From Membranipora membranacea (Eukaryota > Bryozoa > Gymnolaemata > Cheilostomatida > Membraniporidae), in NCBI GenBank assembly GCA_914767715.1, contig OU612067.1, forward strand, positions 19,907,001-19,971,000: a DNA stretch of 64,000 nucleotides, in the 5' to 3' direction. The first letter of the stretch is position 1, and each line of letters opens with the position of its first letter. The notes under the pieces were generated by a model. It was not told the DNA's origin and did not search any database. It saw only the letters and a program-made list of their open reading frames with translations. Positions 53,011-64,000 of the stretch are shown here, piece by piece. The translations under genes were made by a program, and so were the position numbers.

Positions 53011-53395
53011 TTAAAGGGCAACCAAGGTTTCAAACAACTTCTCATTGATGGCCATTGATTAATAGCAGATTGCACCTTCTGCATGGGGAAAAAGACAAAA
53101 TATAATTCGGATGATTATTCAGCCAGAATTCTTGTGAAACATTTCTTCCATCAGGCACTCAAACTCAGCCAAAAGAGAATACCACATAGCAGTTTCCTGT
53201 TCCTGTTATTATTTAGCCTGTGCTCTATAATTATTACAGCAAAGTCTTGGAACCTCCCCTAAGCTGACGTGTTACCCAGCTTAGAGTCAGCAACTACTTT
53301 GAGTTTTGCATCGCGTAATGCACAAAGCTGATGCTGCCCAGCACATTATTTCCTACCCATTAATGCATTGCTGCGAAACCTTGGTTGCCCTTTAA
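53011..53395. mobile_element. TTAA-flanked MITE, piggyBac-type ends
   Basis: Perfect 21-bp inverted repeats: the left reads ttaaagggcaaccaaggttt(c) and the right is its reverse complement. Read as TTAA|agggcaacc ... ggttgccct|TTAA it has the target duplication typical of piggyBac elements (family knowledge). The interior of about 340 bp has no transposase. Confidence 0.72.
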
Positions 53396-54653
53396 TAGCA
53401 AAAATTATTGCTAGCTGAAATTTACGCACCCTCTTTTTTTGTTTAAGCTCCCACTTTGGGCAAACGCAACCTAGCTAAGCCGAAAGTTTACCAATATCTT
53501 ATCCTTTAGGCCAATGCATATGAACAATTTATTCGAGATCGGCCACTTTTTTTGTGGAGCTAAAAAATTAGCTGAACTGCTTCACAGCTAATTTTTCTTG
53601 TGATACAGAAAATGGGGAATTCTCATTTACTGCAATAAAACAACAACGGACTTTTGTGTGTGTGATAACTGGAATTTCAAATGTGACAGAATTCTGCAAC
53701 AATGCCCAACTTGTAGAATTTCATTTAGTTTTGATCAAGGCGAAAAAAAATCTCTCTAAACTTTTTTCTATAACGTTAAAGGTTGCAATTGGCCAAACAA
53801 AATGACTGTTTTAGCCGCAACGGACAAATTGGCCGAGTTTGGACCCTAGGGCTATATTGGCTGCTGTTTTGTGTTAATATCACATATTTAAATCTGCTTT
53901 CCCCGGATAGTGATGTGTGAGATTTCTTACCTTAGTTTATCTGCGAGCCGAATGTGATATCTTTTATATGGCTTCAATACTGATGTGCGATATTTCCATA
54001 TCACTTTTTGTACGAAAATAGCAGATTGTAGGTGTTCCATGATATTCATTGATGATACTCATTATTAAAAATTCCTCACAGGTCCCTTCCTGAGTATGAC
54101 GTGGGTTGTGGAAACCGCTGACAAAAATGGAGACTTTTCAAAACGAGCTGTGCATGTCTTCCTGTTTCATCACACTCATTATGAGTCATCTTTTTGAATG
54201 GGAACCTAGCAGTCAACATATTACCGGAGAGTAGAGCGCTATGCATTAATAATTTTAAAATATAAAGATATCTAGAGGGGAGCTTGAGACTTGGAAGGCT
54301 GTCTAAAATTTTATAAAGATATGAAATGAAGTTCTCATAAAATTTTGAGCTTATTAGAATGCATAAAGTGAAGCCAGGAGTTGTCCCCCTTGTGCAGAAT
54401 ATTCCTTGTGGTCGAAGAGGCCATCAAAATCATAAACAGAAAAAACCGCCATTAATTCCGTTGGTGTTTAGCTTACATAGGCCTATTGCTCTATCTCAGT
54501 ATATATTACGCAAATCAAGAAATAGTGTTCTAATAGTCCATTGCTTATGATAGCAAACATGAAGAGTCGTACCTGCTAAAATTCTAGCTTTTCGGTGGTA
54601 GGCCTCAATAGATGTCAAATAACAGGAAAATCTAGCAGATTAAAATATGAGAT

Positions 54654-54760
54654 GGAGGTAGTGCAGTTGATAAGTGCACTCGCCTCAAGGGTTCTAAAGA
54701 GGTATCCGCTACAGTCTGATGGCTAGTGGGCTATGTTGGTCCACAACCATCTCTTCCATT
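54654..54760 (+). mobile_element. Decayed tRNA-derived SINE head
   Basis: ggaggtagtgcagttgataa resembles the head of the SINE at 43401 (ggaggtagcacagctggtaa), but the B-box is eroded. Confidence 0.3.
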
Positions 54761-54931
54761 AATGAAGCTAAAACCTAAACCAACAAATTTTAACAAATTT
54801 CTTCTCATTTACACTCTTCTCTGTCATGGAAATAGGGCAGTATATTGTTTCAATTATTGTGGACCCATCATCTATTGGTGAGCATATAATATAAGTGATA
54901 ATATTTCCAAAATTGGTGTTCTCTGAGGCCA

Positions 54932-55038
54932 CGGCCAGCACTAAGTGGTGTTCGGGAAGGCAGTTGTGTCCGCCTTACCCCCTACTGCCTACCCCCTACA
55001 GCTGCAATCGCCCTTCCGGACACCACTAAGGGCCGGCT
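54932..55038. mobile_element. Foldback element, about 107 bp
   Basis: Left ggccagcactaagtggtgtt..gggaagg mirrors right cccttcc..acaccactaagggccgg. The centre holds two copies of taccccctac. Confidence 0.7.
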
Positions 55039-55369
55039 GTCTGAGGCTAGCGGAGCAGCTACCACATTAAATCTCATTTTTAACACATCAAGTCAATCTA
55101 AGCTTGTCAAATCAACACGAAACCAACATTTTGCAATAATTTCGAGTGCACTTGGAAGCCATACGCTGTATTGTCCAATTTTGAATCATGTTTATTACCA
55201 GACAACTGGAAGGTCTTTGACACTTACAAGCATATTTACTGTTCCGGTTTTACGTTATGCTTATATGTAGGAATCATTTCATCGATAATTAAAGCCACCC
55301 TCTATCCTACACCCTGCCAATTAATCCTTCATTAATAATGAATGATTGTCACAGATGTATGCGCTAATG

Positions 55370-55558
55370 CCAGAGATAATAGATTTATACTATCTGGTGT
55401 TACATCAATCTCAACACAGACTTATTATTAAGTCTGTATGTTAGATCACAGAGTTGATATAATGTCTATGCTGAGATCGATGTAATACCAGATGAGTATA
55501 AATCTATTATCTTTGGTACATGAGATCACAGACTTAATATGAAGTCTACGATCTCATG
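55370..55558. repeat. Cluster of nested palindromes
   Basis: Outer arms 55370-55415 and 55470-55515 (about 45 bp, starting ccagagataatagattta) enclose a perfect inner hairpin (acagactta / taagtctgt, 55416-55437). A further hairpin (catgagatc..cagactt / aagtct..gatctcatg) follows at 55519-55558. Confidence 0.78.
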
Positions 55559-56221
55559 CCACAGTTGTACAAATGGGTCATCGATCTACAGAGAACATTT
55601 TTAATCAAGAACTGAAGTACATGCTCTTAATGATGCATAGCGTCGTGTTACCCGCATGGCTTGAGTGTCTCAATTTTTTGAGCAGATATATGGGATGGGG
55701 GTAATGACCACCACTTTTACCTGACAACTATAGTGTCAAAAGCAGATGGTTTGGGCGCACATGATAATACCTGCCATATTTTAGCAAACAAGCTAGGTGA
55801 TGTTAGCCTTGTCAAGTGGCTGAATTTTTTGTTTGTGATAAGGCTAAGGTGATGGTCCATATATCAATTCTGGAGAAAGAGGTAGGGGTATACCCATGAT
55901 CTAATGGGTGGGTGGTGAATTTCTTCGTTAAATAAGTCCTCTACAACTACATCACCTCTGAGAACAATTTTCAGAATGAAACTGGGGACATGAGTGTTTC
56001 AAAATACAGAGTGTATTAATTGTTGCGGGGTACCATGACTTGGAGCCACCCAAAAAGAACCTGGTGGGGGACTGCGTACCCTCAAGCACCCCCTGAATTT
56101 GTCCACTGGGATTAATAAATAACCAAAATGTGGTATATTGAATCGTCGGTAAAATAAAAACTCAAATCATAACAATAGATAAATTTAGTTTCTTTGAGAC
56201 TGAGTGTCTGAGAGTTAACTG

Positions 56222-56440
56222 GTTAGCCTAGTGGTAAGCAGGTCCGATCAATGCCTGTGCACTACCGCTGGTTATACCTGAGAAACCATGTTCGTTACGG
56301 TCTTCTACTAATGTATACCAGTACTTTATTGGATATAGGTACCCATTAGCCAGACCTGGCTATGGAGTCCTTGGACCCGGTGGCTAGGTGGTAATAACAT
56401 CCTGTCCACCACTTAGAAAAAACCCATGTTGAAAACATTA
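56222..56440 (+). mobile_element. Possible tRNA-derived SINE
   Basis: gttagcctagtggtaag is an A-box-like tRNA head, with ggttatacc in place of a B-box 47 bp on. The body is unrelated to the other SINEs and the end is uncertain. Confidence 0.35.
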
Positions 56441-57098
56441 AGCTGGATATTAATAAACTAATTATTTATAATTATCAATTCCATGTAAATCCTACATGTA
56501 GAGGTTGGCCATACTTCTATGGTGAGCTGCTAGCAATGGAACAGTCATGTTCAGAAGAAGGAAACGGAACAGGGTATGATTCTGAGAAAATAGAAATCAG
56601 GAAAGGTACTTCAAACTATATGTAGGTCAAACCATATATAGACCTTGCTGCTGGTCCTTCAAAGTTTTGCCTCCAGAAAAGGTCAATCACTTGAAATAGG
56701 GTGCGAGTGGTGGCAGACCTAGATCGGTCACTCGGCACAAACCGCAAGCATATAAGCAACCATTTTTGTGAAAGTATAAATAATTTGGGCTCCTAAGAAA
56801 ATCTATCAATGGCAGCTATTAATATCATAGCCCCATGTTTACAAATTCCCTAGACGCATATCGACATTGCTGTTTATGTTACTACAATAGTTCATGTGAA
56901 TGGGATCTCTATATATATACATATATTGCATCCATCACCCAACAGGGCATAGGATGTTATTTGTTCATCATTCAATAGTGCTACTCACTATTTTCAGTTT
57001 TATTGTAATGTTTTTTTGTTTTCCAAGAACTTACATCTCCGGCCCTCTGGCCTCTCAGGCGCAATAAGTAGCAATTTCTGGCTACATTACTTTACTTA

Positions 57099-57131
57099 CG
57101 TCACGTACAGCAGAATCTGTTGTACGTGACG
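57099..57131. repeat. Hairpin, 15-bp arms, CRE-like half sites
   Basis: cgtcacgtacagcag / ctgttgtacgtgacg with one mismatch. Each arm contains cgtcacgt, resembling a bZIP site, but palindromy alone could explain it. Confidence 0.7.
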
Positions 57132-57847
57132 CTGATGATGATGTCATTGATATTCGATCAGTCGCTGAAAGACCCATACCCCAACCTTGAACTGAAGGCT
57201 AACCAAGATTATAATGTAAAATCAGGTTGTAATCTGACATCATGTGAAGTAAATTGAATCAACTCAAATTATAACTAATTGATGATTTCAAAATAACAAG
57301 GCCGAGAAATCACCTGAAAAACTGCATTCACAGCATAAATACATCCCCTGTTATAGGCCTACCTTCATATTTTTATAATCATCTGTAATAAAAATCACAT
57401 ATGTCATGGCAAATGAATCTCACAACTTTTGTAATCGCATTCGTTTATTTCATAATCACACTAATTGAGTTTCAACAGCAGGTTTTAACACCCGATGGTG
57501 TTGTAATAACTATTGATTTTGCCAAAAAAACTTAAAAAATGAAGCAATATTACATCGCGATAAAAAATGAAGTTTGCGGTCAGCCTGTTAGAAGAAGCCT
57601 CACTTTTTTAAGTCTTTCCACAGAGACCTGATTTTTCCTATGTCTTTTACCAGTGCCAGTGCCTACACCGAATTTCACGGTTTGTTTGTCAGTCATTGTA
57701 ATAAATCCATCCAAATCCAACATCGTGTCGTCGGGTAAAGCCCAACATGCTGATAGATGTCAATGATAACAATGGCGTTGTTTTGGATCAGGACCTTAGT
57801 TTACACCTTTTAAGACCATTAGGGTAACAGGTTGTAGGGTTACAAAT

Positions 57848-58282
57848 TTAGAAGAACGGCTCTGAATGGAAATTATATGCATTAATTGCCTCATCACGGT
57901 GAGTGATGTTTTCCAGCAGCTCCAGCTTCAGGACTGTAGAGGTGAATGGAAAAATGTTGATAGTTATCCTCACTGTAATATCCAATAAGAGCCTTTGGTT
58001 ACCATAGGAACCGTTGTTAGTTTGTGTGGAAATTTGTAAGAAACTGACGTTGTTCCGATGCTCTAACTCAGTAGTCCATTCCCCATAAATAACCAAAAAG
58101 AGTTCAATGACCGAACGGACTTGCCAAGAATTCACTCCTTCACAGTCCATAAGGCATTGCACTCTTGTAACTTTTGCAATATTTGCTTGATTATTACTGG
58201 CAGGTCTGATAATCTGAACAGTATATAAAGCAGGAGACCTCCGTTTCTCAATTACAGTATAATTCAAGATATCAGGGAGCAC
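57848..58282 (-). other. Antisense open frame over the precursor-gene promoter (exon candidate)
   Basis: At least 144 codons without a stop, but no ATG at its beginning (the first codon is GTG). Four N-glycosylation sequons (NYT, NVS, NGS, NIT) and alternating hydrophobic strands would suit an extracellular domain exon. A possible acceptor (tatactgttcag) lies inside. It overlaps the TATA box of the plus-strand gene, and no partner exons were found. Confidence 0.22.
58222..58228 (+). promoter_or_regulatory. TATA box of the secreted-precursor gene
   Basis: tatataa followed by agcag, 137 bp upstream of the start codon. It predicts a start near 58252 and a 5' UTR of about 110 nt. Confidence 0.6.
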
Positions 58283-58364
58283 ATACGCAACTCAACCTTG
58301 TACCTTGTAGTTCAACTTATCTCAGGAATTACTCATCACAAACCAGTTCAAATTTTCAACAAAG

Positions 58365-58443
58365 ATGGGAGTGAAAATCGATCTAGCAGTACAGCTTTCC
58401 ATGTTGGTGGCTTGCATCATCTGCCAAACGAGGCAAATATCAG
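58365..58443 (+). CDS. Precursor gene exon 1 (signal peptide)
   Basis: 26 codons plus 1 nt, donor atcag|gtatat. The phase-1 exit directly after the leader is typical for secreted proteins. Confidence 0.7.
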
Positions 58444-59152
58444 GTATATTGTTATTCTTGATTGATGTATTTATTATCTATAACAAACGTTAAATGTTGG
58501 AAGATATTGATGCATATTATTTGTTATGGAAGGATTCTTCTGTATTTTTAATATCAGTATTAGTAATCATAATGTGACGCAATGTTTGTTTTGTGACTGA
58601 TTTATAGCAATTTAATATTGAGCAATGTATGATCTCACCGTTGTATCATCTGGCATCAATGAATGATTGTAACAAAACTTTTACGTGACATGTGAATCAT
58701 ACTCTCTTTTTAGATTTTTTCACTTTATTTTATTTTATTTATTTATAATAACGAGTGTTTATCTTTTCTCTTCAGGTTCGCCTCTTCGCTCTAATAAGAA
58801 AAGCAAACTGCTTCCCTCAGCCAGCATGAAAATCTCATCAGAGAACGGCCTCAACTTAGCAATCGAAGACAAGGCAACGGTGGACACAGCTCCTTTCGAT
58901 GAGGAAAAATTGAACTTACTACTAAACGAGAGCCGAGTTGACCATTACCACTCTAAAGAAAAGAGGAGACATCATTTGCAGCGACCAGAATCGGTTGAAC
59001 ACACTGCTTGGCGTAATATCAGAAGAAGCCTTGCGAGATCATCGCTATCGCGTAACGACCTGATATACATTGTTGATTTTCTTATTGTAACACAACAGTC
59101 TGATTCTAATCCGCGGAGCAAAAGGTTCAGACCACTGCCTCAAGGAATTTGA
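58365..59152 (+). CDS. Secreted peptide-precursor-like protein (2 exons, 151 aa)
   Basis: Exon 1 (58365-58443) has an ATG preceded by aaag and encodes MGVKIDLAVQLSMLVACIIC, a signal peptide. It splices (cag|gtatat to ctcttcag) in phase 1 to exon 2 (58776-59152, stop tga). The mature part has no cysteine. It contains basic processing sites: KK (33-34), KEKRR (87-91), RR (109-110), and a furin consensus RSKR (140-143) that would release the last eight residues, FRPLPQGI. A helical, hydrophobic patch (LIYIVDFLIV) lies at 122-131 and one NES sequon at 77. The architecture is that of a neuropeptide or hormone-like prohormone, but the end lacks an amidation glycine and no known family is recognised. 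A TATA box upstream and AATAAA 109 bp after the stop frame the transcription unit. Function is unknown. Confidence 0.72.
58776..59152 (+). CDS. Precursor gene exon 2 (propeptide and C-terminal peptide)
   Basis: The acceptor has a long T/C tract (atcttttctcttcag). The open frame continues upstream through the T-rich intron end, but without an ATG, so the spliced leader is preferred. Confidence 0.75.
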
Positions 59153-59260
59153 TCCTGATTTGAAATCAATTTTTTTGTAAAATATGTAAAATTTAATATC
59201 GGTTTTTCAAAAACTTCATATTTATATTGTCCATCGCCTGAATGAATCATTTTTATGAAC

Positions 59261-59266
59261 AATAAA
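59261..59266 (+). terminator. Poly(A) signal of the precursor gene
   Basis: AATAAA 109 bp past the stop; a second lies at 59347-59352. Confidence 0.5.
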
Positions 59267-59359
59267 TCATTTCCGTTTGGTTGCAGTCATTAATATATAT
59301 AATATATATACATTTGTATAGACTTGTATGAACAACAAACGACCTGAATAAAAACAAAA

Positions 59360-61440
59360 TTAAGATTAAAATATTTTTATTATTTATTGAGTTTTTGGAG
59401 GAAATCCAATCAGATTTACGTTTTGCTAGAAGTTGTTGTTCCCTCAGGAAACGCCTTGTATCGAGTTCTATAAATACAAATATCCATGTAGATATGTTTG
59501 TCGGACATAAATTGAAATTTTATGATGATTCTATGGTTTAATTCTGAAAGCATTACAATGAGACTTGTGTACGCATTTCAGAAGATGCTAAAATTGTCTC
59601 TTTGATTATTGATAAGATAATATTAAAATATTGTTTGTAAAGCCCAGCTGTGAGTATTAGCAAAAAAACATCTCAATCATGAGCTTGCTGTACACTGAAT
59701 GAGGAAAATATAAAAAATATATCAAGCGAAGTTGATAGTTTAAAGACGACTGAATCAACTGTATTAACAAAAAAACAATGTGAGTCATGCAGTGACAGCA
59801 TTTTGCAATTAATGGTGATCCATTCATGAATACCATGCATCTTTCTGGTAAATAATACATTAGCTATGTGACAATAAACAAGACTGGATAACACATCAAT
59901 ATGTTATTTTATGAATAATCAACAATAACTCTACACTTCCGCCTAAATGGCCATTTCTGCGATTTGAGAATCAATCTTGAATCAGCATCAACTGTCAAGA
60001 ATGAAAAGCTGTCAGAATTCTTAGTGATTTGGTGGGTGCCAAGCATCGCCAAACCCATAGCATTTTATTTATTTCACTGGGGACTACTTGTAAAAATGGT
60101 ATCACCAACTGCAAAGCTTGTGGCTTGCTTATGGGCCCAATTCTGGCTTCTCTGTAGTTGGTACAGATGTTCTGACTGCATCACAGACAGATTTGTTCAC
60201 AAGGCGCTGAATGAAAAGCCAGCGCTTTTTATTATATTAGCTTACAACATCAAACTAACCTGGTGGAGGGGGCGGTACAATGTCAGACTTTATAGTCAAT
60301 ACCATATTTTCGTCGAGACTAAGGAGCTTTGTTGTCCCTGGTAACAGCAGAAATACGCTCTCAAATCAACAAGAGGAAAGGCTAAAACAATAGCAAGCTT
60401 GCAAATTCTCATCAGACTAGACGTATATGAACTACCATCTCTAAATGCCAAACAAGCTATCTATTTCTATAATGGTGCATTTAGATCATTTTCCTTTGGC
60501 TACCAACTTGCATCAATATAATGAATATGGTTTAAAAATAAAAGCCGTAGCCTTCAATCGCTTTGTTAGATAACTGTAACAACCCAAGTATTGATGTATT
60601 TGACCTTCGTATTATACACCCAAACATAGCATAGTGGTCAAGAGAGAGTCAAAGCAATCATTACGGAACTCAAGTTCTTTAATATTGGCTCGCAGAGGTT
60701 TCTTATTTCAGCTCTAAGACTTCATCTTACATCTTATATACATCATGCCTGGATAGGAAAGAGGGGGAAGAGAGGTTGAACACCTGTGTATACAATGGAT
60801 AAATATACATGTATATATGTGTTATTTCTGTGCAGAACATTATATAGTTTGGAGTTGTATACTCATGCCTTTCACTGAGAAGATAACTCTAACTTAGATC
60901 AAACTTGTCTCGCCTCTCCATTTATATTCTGGGCCTTGTTTGTTTGACAAGTTTATCAATGGAGACGAAGATCACAGTAGTAGTTTTAGGGTTCATAGGG
61001 CTGCATTTATCATTTCGTACCATTCTATATTCAAATGTTGTCAGATTCTCAGAAACGAATATCAAAAAACCAAGATTAGATTCACTCACCAAGGCACTAT
61101 TATTCAAAGCAACTTTTGAATCAGCAGTAAATTTACTAGCATAAGCAAGATCACAACAATATATCTATGTGTTTCTAGCAGTGTCAAAATTAATTTACTA
61201 TGAGCAACCCAATGAATACTGCAGTGTTCAAAATGAGGGGGCAGAATCACAGAACAGGTTATCAATTTATCTGATTACTCACTATTAGTGACCAAAATAG
61301 TCACAATGTGATGAACTTGTCCCTATTATAGAAATCACGGAGTATTTTAAGTAACACGACTACAGCCCTCTCAGGGGTAGAAGTCATAGACTTGATTATA
61401 ATGATTAGGTCTATGACTCCGACTCCTTATTAGAATGTCC
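59360..61440. other. Intergenic, no gene recognised
   Basis: A 126-codon plus-strand frame (59964-60344) shows a Trp/Leu-rich composition without a recognisable domain and is probably chance. Confidence 0.45.
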
Positions 61441-61443
61441 ATG

Positions 61444-61723
61444 GTAGGAGTGGCTCAGTAGATGAATCAACGTCCACCGCCTTTCACACACCGTATAGAG
61501 AGACCAGGGTTTGCTTCTCAGCTCCTCATGATATGGCCCTTAAGCAAAGTCTTTACCTGAAATAGTTTCCGGGGTCAAAACCTGGTTATGGTGTCAGTGT
61601 GTATTGTGTATATTGTGTCATTCTACATGTATATCATCTTATTATATGCTGGTATCTTTGCATCATCTGCACATACAACTTATGTAAATATGGTCTCATA
61701 TTAAAGGGTGATGGTGATGATGA
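61444..61723 (+). mobile_element. tRNA-derived SINE with (gatg)n-type tail
   Basis: Head tggctcagtagatgaa (A-box, 61451-61466), then caccgcctttcaca and B-box-like gggtttgcttctc (61507-61519) in tRNA-like order. After about 180 bp of body it ends in ggtgatggtgatgatga (61706-61723), a simple-repeat tail. Confidence 0.65.
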
Positions 61724-61874
61724 AAAGTTCATTTATAGATTACTTTGTTGACGAGCAAATTTTAAGAGAAGCTTCCTGAGTGTCAGAATGTCATTTATCT
61801 CTTCATCCCACTCTCTGATAATGTCACTGACTGCTACACTGTAAATGACCGAACGGCCCTCTAGCTCAACGTTC

Positions 61875-61963
61875 ATCTAAAGTTTGCCTTCATTTTGGAA
61901 TGCTCCACTATTATAGGAGGCGGCTTGCTTGGAAGCCGCTCCAATTACAGGTAAACTAGATCC
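61875..61963. mobile_element. Possible diverged family A foldback
   Basis: Left tctaaagtttgcct..tttggaatgctcc and right gccgctccaattacaggtaa + actagatcc are partly complementary and echo the family A arm order. Weak. Confidence 0.4.
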
Positions 61964-63555
61964 AGGGAGCTTAAGACGAATATCCCAAACTCTCTACTGG
62001 ATCAAACTTGCAATAAAGGCCTGTGGGAATACTTGTTTGATGAGATTTTGATTTGGATGCCCTTGCTACCCCCCCCCCCCTCATACATCATACATATATC
62101 ATACATGGTATTTGATAACTCCTAGATACGCTTTAACTCAATCTCATCAATTCTATTACACCAAATTCAAGTACAAAAATGTCCTTTAAGATTTCAATTT
62201 TTCGAATTAAGAAAACTGATAGACAGCATCCTCAGTATCATATTTGGATTAGTGAAAATGTAATTGCAAAACAACCCTCTGACATAAAAAAGAGAATACA
62301 TCAAAGTTGTTCCTTCTCTTTCGAGTTGTCTGCTTCTTTCTATTGCAGTATAGCCTTAGGTTATTCCTGCCCCAGCCACATAAGTCGGTTAATATTTCCT
62401 TAGCTAGCCTTTCAGGATGATGACAAATAAATAGATCTTAATTTTCTGGTTCCATTTGGTGGTGCAATAAAAGCCATCATGCGCCCATCCTTTATTCAAT
62501 CTTCTATGACCAATCCCTTGCCTAATATGATAATGAGCATGGAAAATACGTACATCACAAAATTAATACAGTTTGTGAAAGACATCACAATAAAAAATAA
62601 AATGATACACGCTAGTTATCGATATCACAGCACACATAGAAAGGTATGAATACCGGACGTTGAAGACTATAGTGAGATGATTTCTATCTGTGGAATTTCC
62701 ATAACCCTTGAGATACCCTGCTTAAAATATGTAGCCAAATTGAAAAATAATCCACAGCATATTTCACATCTATTCATTCATTCTCACATGGCGCCTCCTC
62801 AATAATGTCAGATTCCCTTGATTCCTTTTCTTTTATTTTCTTTTATCTGTCGCCAAGAGCTTAGGTCATGCTTAACCCTTGCTTTGTGCAAGTAATTATC
62901 TGTAAATTACCAACACAAATGATAATAATTGTCTACTTTTAGTTTAGATATCACTCTTGTTTGACTGTCAAAAAATATCGAGATATTTCTGTCTTTTACA
63001 GAGAGAGACTACACTATTAACATGTGTATCGCTGATCGTGAGAGCCAATTTGGTAGCAGTACCTAACATGAGCCCACCTAAATTGTACACGGGTTGTCCT
63101 GTTTATGGAGGAACGTGAACAAACAAAAAATTCGACTCAACTGTATGGTTTCTTTAGAAAAATAGTTTTCATCTTAGGATGTGGGTTTTCATGATGGTAA
63201 ACATTCTCTAATAAACTACCTCTGCCTAGCCATTGAAAAAGAAAAGAAAATTGCGGCTGTTGAAAAAAGAGACTAAATCAAAAGCAGAGGTCTTCGGTGA
63301 CTTGCTTAAGGCATGAGTTGTACTGCGTACTTAACTACTGTCACCAGGACAGGCTACTCCTCTATCAACCTCACCTACCCTTACATTCTAAGTTACTTTC
63401 TTGCACTATTCTCTTGTTGTAGAAGAAGTAACTAAACACTTTTATATTCCTTTCTATTTCAATTTCCTTTTTTTTCCTATCCGCTTTCTTAAAAAATAAA
63501 TCATTCCTGCTGTTCTATATCTTTCTATTGCACTCTGCCACATATTCAAAGACAT

Positions 63556-64000
63556 TCATATTGTTGGCGTTTGGTCATTTTGGGTCAAACCTAAACAGAA
63601 AATAATTTGTTCTTTGTTTTTATCTGTATTAACATGTGCTCCAAGCTTTTTAACAGATTCTATTATTGTAGTTCTTGTCTCCTGAAGGGAACTGCATGAT
63701 TTAAATACATGTTCTAATATCTGTTTCTGGTTTTATGCAAAAGTTACAAGTTGTTTTTACTCCGTGTACTTTCCGTTTTAACAGGGTGGCTCCGGTTACT
63801 ATGCCATTCATGGCTGTCTCCCACATAAAGCTAAAGTGTTGTGTTGACACTTCATAATTGTTCCATACATTTTAATTAATTGGGTTTTCTCAATTTCACC
63901 TAAATCTTGGTTTATCTGAATTTTAATGGGTATGAGAAATTGGTAATTAGTAAAGCTGATAAGTAGAAACAAGGCTTATTTTAAGGATGTCTTTAGATTT
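63556..64000 (-). pseudogene. Degenerate 3' end of a non-LTR retrotransposon (LINE) reverse-transcriptase ORF
   Basis: Minus-strand translation in three successive frames gives a coherent series: a segment with LIPIKIQINQDLGEIEKTQ, then FSFMWETAMNGIVTGATLLK followed by a CNFC pair and KPETDIRTC, then a Lys-rich end closing at a stop (63556). The order 'W...A..G..TG..L.KR ... C.FC...ET..H..' is the zinc-knuckle (zf-RVT) region at the C-terminus of LINE reverse transcriptases (family knowledge). Two frameshifts and the window edge break it. The clade cannot be assigned. Confidence 0.6.

Noticed and set aside
58685..58775. Unspliced start of the precursor gene with a hydrophobic leader from the intron end
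   Set aside because: The frame begins with GTG, has no ATG, and the hydrophobic stretch is just the T-rich splice tract. The spliced leader at 58365 has an ATG, a TATA box and matching phase.
59964..60344. 126-codon plus-strand frame
   Set aside because: No recognisable domain, no splice partners, no promoter or poly(A) context; likely chance.

Overview
This is AT-rich animal nuclear DNA from an invertebrate. It has long spliced introns with GT-AG borders, phase-1 intron modules typical of metazoan extracellular proteins, tRNA-derived SINEs, a decayed LINE end, and a very high density of short foldback (inverted-repeat) elements. The species cannot be fixed from the sequence. A sponge or another early-branching marine invertebrate would fit the gene types, but this is a guess.

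Three protein-coding loci are supported by splice-consistent reading frames. (1) 1506-4009, minus strand: two exons of a single-pass membrane protein with an NHL-type beta-propeller ectodomain. Its first exon(s) and cytoplasmic end were not found. (2) 21494-50114, plus strand: a complete ten-exon ADAM metalloprotease gene. The exons join without a frame break into 970 residues: signal peptide, prodomain with cysteine switch and furin site, active zinc site, disintegrin, cysteine-rich, EGF-like, Thr-rich stalk, membrane segment, and a 200-residue tail with NPxY, YxxP and YxxPhi motifs. (3) 58365-59152, plus strand: a two-exon, 151-residue secreted precursor with a TATA box, several dibasic sites and a C-terminal RSKR cleavage site. 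It looks like a peptide-hormone-style precursor of unknown identity.

The rest is repeat-rich non-coding DNA. 4010-21493 is intergenic and holds a roughly 2 kb inverted-repeat element with internal tandem repeats and a nested 88-bp insertion (6551-8506), a 50-bp-arm hairpin (11541-11650), a tandem array that creates spurious open frames (12778-13262), and a tandem duplication of a decayed CXC-type open frame (13487-14700). The ADAM introns carry TIR elements (28442-29025, 34712-34892), two tRNA-derived SINEs (one ends 79 bp before the membrane exon), foldbacks and minisatellites. Downstream of ADAM are a direct duplication (51450-52056), a TTAA-flanked MITE (53011-53395), a palindrome cluster (54932-55560), further SINEs, and a LINE 3' remnant at the right edge (63556-64000, minus).

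The three genes show no evident joint pathway. All are secreted or cell-surface proteins. The most distinctive feature of the window is the coexistence of several unrelated families of very short, well-preserved hairpin elements, together with an unrecognised secreted precursor gene.
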